Source: Rhodospirillales bacterium
Lineage (GTDB): Bacteria; Pseudomonadota; Alphaproteobacteria; Rhodospirillales; JASLLV01
Length of the DNA stretch: 8,866 bases
Reading direction: 5' to 3'
Assembly: GCA_030754475.1 (NCBI GenBank)
Contig: JASMAE010000322.1
Coordinates: 1-8,866, forward strand
Shown: one piece after another, positions 6,450 through 8,866 of the stretch
Layout: the number at the start of each line of letters is the position of its first letter
Numbering within the stretch: the first letter of the stretch is position 1
The notes under the pieces: generated by a model
Told to the model about the DNA's origin: nothing
The model's database searches: none
The model's input: the letters and a program-made list of their open reading frames with translations, nothing else
Position numbers and translations under genes: made by a program

Positions 6450-7430
6450 TTATCTCGCCCTGGGCGGCGCCGCGCCGTGCACGCTGCGCGGCTGCGCCAG
6501 CGTCGTCACGGCAATGCCGCCGAGGATTGCCGCCATGGCGCCCAGCATGTGCGCGGAGATGGTCTCGCCCAAAAACAACCATCCCAATGACACCGCCGTA
6601 CACGGCACCAGGTAGTTGGTCAGCGACATGAACGTCGCGCCGCGAGTGGCGATCAATTCGAAGCTCAAGATCATCGTCATCGCCGTCGGGACCAATCCCA
6701 GATACACCGTCGACGCCATCGCGGCCGGCGTCGGCAACAGCGTCCAGGGACGGTCCACGATCAACGTCACCGGGATCAAGATCGCGCACCCGACGAGAGC
6801 GACCGACGCCGCGCGCACGCTCGGTGCCATCGGCGGCACCCGTCGCGCTACGATCATGCCAATCGCGTAGCTCAGCGGTCCGCCGAGAAGGGCGAGCTGC
6901 GCCATCAACTGCAGCCCCAGCCCCTTCAAGGCTTCGGGGCCGATGAGGGCGATGACCCCGGCGAAGCCGAAAAGCACGCCGAACAGGCGGCCGATCGTCA
7001 ACCGTTCATCGGCGACGAAGACGTGGGCGAGAGCGAGGGTGATCAACGGAAGCGAGGCGACCAGAATCCCGGCGAGCGCGGTGTCGATGAACTGTTGCGC
7101 CCAGCTCAGAAGCACGATCGGAAGAACCAGGAGGAAGACTGCGAAGACGCAGGCCGACGCCCATTGCGCGCGCAGCACCGGTAAGCGGTGGCCGCGAAAT
7201 GAAACGTATGCGAGCAGCGCGAGCGCCGCGACCGTGATCCGGCCCGCTGCGAGTGTGAGCGGCGGGACGCTGGCGACCGCGATCTTCGTGAACATGAAGG
7301 TCGAGCCCCAGGCGAGCGCGATGAGGACCAGCAGGAGGACGCCGCGGCCTAGGCCTGATTTTTCGTTGAGCTCTGTTTCCAAGGCCGGCACGAACCTTCG
7401 TGATGCAACGGGGTACGGTTCCGCCGTCAA
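6450..7430 (-). CDS. EamA/DMT-family transporter (second of two)
   Basis: This is a 326-residue membrane protein with two EamA repeats (about residues 30-163 and 178-312) and ten predicted helices. Typical features are VLIALAWGSTFMFTKIAV (35-52, helix 1), LPLITLALAHVFVADERLT (127-145) closing the first repeat, and TNYLVPCTAVSLGWLFLGE (271-289) closing the second. It belongs to the general EamA/RhaT-like exporter group; the substrate is unknown. It is clearly a different subfamily from the exporter at 1998-2927. The start is uncertain: the TTG at 7430, in frame with and seven bases beyond the upstream epimerase TAG, would be reached by coupled translation. A GTG at 7391 has GAAGG three bases before it and would shorten the N-terminus by 13 residues. 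The gene converges on the acyl-CoA synthetase with 25 bp between stops and no visible bidirectional terminator. Confidence 0.88.
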   Translation of the reverse strand: MTAEPYPVASRRFVPALETELNEKSGLGRGVLLLVLIALAWGSTFMFTKIAVASVPPLTLAAGRITVAALALLAYVSFRGHRLPVLRAQWASACVFAVFLLVLPIVLLSWAQQFIDTALAGILVASLPLITLALAHVFVADERLTIGRLFGVLFGFAGVIALIGPEALKGLGLQLMAQLALLGGPLSYAIGMIVARRVPPMAPSVRAASVALVGCAILIPVTLIVDRPWTLLPTPAAMASTVYLGLVPTAMTMILSFELIATRGATFMSLTNYLVPCTAVSLGWLFLGETISAHMLGAMAAILGGIAVTTLAQPRSVHGAAPPRAR

Positions 7431-7436
7431 AGGTAC

Positions 7437-8417
7437 CTAGACGCCGTAGAAATCGCGAAACCACTCGACGAAGCGGGGGATGCCCTCGTCGATGGCGGTC
7501 TTGGGCCGAAACCCGAAATCCCTCTCGCTTTCGGTGATGTCGGCATACGTCTCCCTCACGTCGCCGGGCTGCATCGGCAGCTTTTCGAGTTTCGCCTTGC
7601 GCCCGAGCGCCTTTTCGAGGATCGCGATGAACCGCGCCAGGGGCTCGGAGCGATGGTTGCCCAGGTTGTAGAGCCGGAAGGGAGGTTCGTCGGCCTCGCG
7701 GGCCGGCGGCCGTGCGAGGCTGGCAAGCACGCCTTCGGCCACATCATCGATGTACGTGAAATCGCGCCGCATGTCGCCGTGGTTGAACACCGGAACCGAT
7801 TCTCCGGCCACGATCTTACGCGCGAACAGAAACGCCGCCATGTCCGGACGCCCCCACGGACCGTACACGGTGAAGAACCGGAGCCCCGATTGCGGCAAAC
7901 CGTGAAGGTGGCTGTAAGCACGGCTGATCAGCTCGGCCGACTTCTTGGTGGCAGCGTAGAGCGAGAGCGGGTTGTCGACGGAATCGGTAACGGAAAACGG
8001 CAACTTTTCATTGCCCCCGTAAACGGAGGACGACGACGCGAAGACCAGATGCTCGAAGCGCGGGAGTTTTCGCAAAGTTTCGAGGACGACCAAGTGCCCC
8101 TCGACGTTCGCCTTGATGTATGCGTACGGGTTCTCGAGCGAATAGCGGACGCCCGCCTGGGCCGCGAGATGCACCGCGTGCGTGATGTCGGGACGTTCGG
8201 CGACGAGCGCGTCCATGGCGGCGACGTCGGTGATGTCGATACGCTTGAATACGAAACCCACTTGGCCTTCGAGAAGGCTGATGCGCGCCTTCTTCAAGGA
8301 GACGTCGTAATAGGGATCCAGATTGTCGAGGCCGACCACGGCTTTGCCGCGGTCGAGCAACGCGCGGGCGACATGGAAGCCGATGAATCCGGCGGCCCCG
8401 GTCACGAGGACGGTCAT
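7437..8417 (-). CDS. NAD-dependent sugar-nucleotide epimerase, UDP-glucuronate 4-epimerase-like
   Basis: This is a 326-residue extended short-chain dehydrogenase/reductase with an N-terminal Rossmann fold (TGAAGFIG, 6-13). The catalytic set is the serine run in FASSSSVYGG (127-135), Y154 and K158 in SLYAATKKS. DNLDPYYDVSLKKARI (31-46), HLAAQAGVRYSLENPYAY (83-100) and GPWGRPDMAAFLF (186-198) are marks of the CapI/LpsL group that interconverts UDP-glucuronate and UDP-galacturonate, giving precursors for lipopolysaccharide or capsule. A GalE-type specificity is less likely. I chose the ATG at 8417; the frame also has a TTG just before it at 8420. The upstream sequence has no strong ribosome binding site. 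It lies 142 bp after pyruvate kinase and immediately before an exporter gene, not inside a visible polysaccharide cluster. Confidence 0.92.
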   Translation of the reverse strand: MTVLVTGAAGFIGFHVARALLDRGKAVVGLDNLDPYYDVSLKKARISLLEGQVGFVFKRIDITDVAAMDALVAERPDITHAVHLAAQAGVRYSLENPYAYIKANVEGHLVVLETLRKLPRFEHLVFASSSSVYGGNEKLPFSVTDSVDNPLSLYAATKKSAELISRAYSHLHGLPQSGLRFFTVYGPWGRPDMAAFLFARKIVAGESVPVFNHGDMRRDFTYIDDVAEGVLASLARPPAREADEPPFRLYNLGNHRSEPLARFIAILEKALGRKAKLEKLPMQPGDVRETYADITESERDFGFRPKTAIDEGIPRFVEWFRDFYGV

Positions 8418-8420
8418 CAA

Positions 8421-8559
8421 AAGTGGGTCCCGACAGTCAGTCTTCGCCCCGTATAGCGGTTGACGGCCCGGAAATCATCTCTTTGCTCCGAAGTTCCGAT
8501 GTGCGTTCGCCCAAGCAAGCGGAGCGCGAACGCCATTTCCGGTTCGAAGGGACGGGCCG
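8421..8559. other. Intergenic region between pyk and the epimerase
   Basis: This 139-bp gap holds one inverted repeat (8503-8533) and, nearer the epimerase, a TATACG on the minus strand (8450-8455) that matches a -10 box at 4 of 6 positions without a good -35. An independent epimerase promoter is possible but not well supported. Confidence 0.35.
8503..8533. repeat. Inverted repeat downstream of pyk
   Basis: GCGTTCGC (8503-8510) and GCGAACGC (8526-8533) are exact reverse complements with a 15-base loop, in which CC and GG can add two more pairs. It lies 27-57 bases past the pyk stop. No T-run follows on the transcribed (minus) strand, so it may be a 3'-end hairpin or a Rho-dependent end, not an intrinsic terminator. 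Confidence 0.4.
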
Positions 8560-8866
8560 CTATTCGGCCAAGGCGATTCGGAGAATGTTCGTCGCGCCCG
8601 GCGTTCCGAAGGGGACGCCGGCGGTCACCACGAGGCGGTCTCCCCGCATCGCGATTCCTTCTCGGATCGCGATCGTCACGGCCTTCTTCACTATGTCGCC
8701 GAAGTTCGTCAGGTCCTCGGTTTCGACGCAATCGACGCCCCAAACCAGCGTTAGTCGCCGTGCCGTGGCTTCGCGCGGAGTCAATCCCAGTATGGGGACA
8801 CGCGGCCGCTCGCGGGCGGCGCGAAGCGTCGTCGAGCCGGTCGACGTGAATGTGACGATCGCCGCC
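8560..8866 (-). CDS. pyk: Pyruvate kinase, C-terminal part (5' end beyond the right edge)
   Basis: The reverse strand reads from the right edge (first full codon at 8865) for 101 residues to a TAG at 8560. It starts inside the C-terminal regulatory domain: AAIVTFTSTGSTTLRAARER, then PRVPILGLTPREATARRL, a WGV segment, and the hallmark near-terminal GDRLVVTAGVPFGTPGATN, where effector or dimer contacts lie in this enzyme. Pyruvate kinase makes pyruvate and ATP from phosphoenolpyruvate and ADP in the cytosol. Only about a fifth of the usual 470-480 residues is inside the window, so the catalytic barrel is not visible. The protein ends soon after the conserved block, as is normal for the family. 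Confidence 0.93.
   Translation of the reverse strand, partial: AAIVTFTSTGSTTLRAARERPRVPILGLTPREATARRLTLVWGVDCVETEDLTNFGDIVKKAVTIAIREGIAMRGDRLVVTAGVPFGTPGATNILRIALAE

Noticed and set aside
7653..8456. A 267-codon plus-strand frame opposite the epimerase
   Set aside because: It has shadow-like composition, and the minus strand encodes a complete epimerase.

Overview
The window is GC-rich, tightly packed bacterial chromosome: eight protein-coding genes, two of them cut by the window edges, with only short intergenic gaps. I see no mobile elements, rRNA, tRNA or CRISPR. The protein families and the split-type transhydrogenase alpha subunit (its domain I aligns almost residue for residue, from memory, with Rhodospirillum rubrum PntAA) point to an alphaproteobacterium, perhaps Rhodospirillales-like. 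I cannot place it more finely.

Left block (1-4314, all on the minus strand, so read right to left): an ABC1/COQ8-type kinase, a ten-helix EamA/DMT exporter, a small stand-alone cyclic-nucleotide-binding protein, then the start of a proton-translocating NAD(P) transhydrogenase operon (pntAA; pntAB and pntB would lie off the left edge). The kinase and exporter are 31 bp apart and probably co-transcribed. The cyclic-nucleotide-binding gene has a good promoter of its own, and pntAA has a possible promoter and an odd CAA-rich leader.

Centre (4315-4642): a divergent intergenic region of about 330 bp with three small dyads. It separates the leftward kinase gene from a rightward long-chain acyl-CoA synthetase (4643-6424).

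Right block (6450-8866, minus strand): the 3' end of pyruvate kinase, a UDP-glucuronate 4-epimerase-like sugar-nucleotide epimerase, and a second, unrelated EamA/DMT exporter that converges on the acyl-CoA synthetase with only 25 bp between stop codons. The epimerase and exporter are separated by a single in-frame TAG and seven bases, so they are probably translationally coupled.

The genes are mostly core metabolism (NADPH supply, quinone or lipid-linked kinase, fatty-acid activation, glycolysis, surface-sugar precursor) plus two exporters. I found no convincing new multi-gene system. The most unusual points are regulatory: the Shine-Dalgarno-poor CAA-repeat leader of pntAA, the dyads in the divergent region, and the output-less cyclic-nucleotide sensor beside the transhydrogenase.
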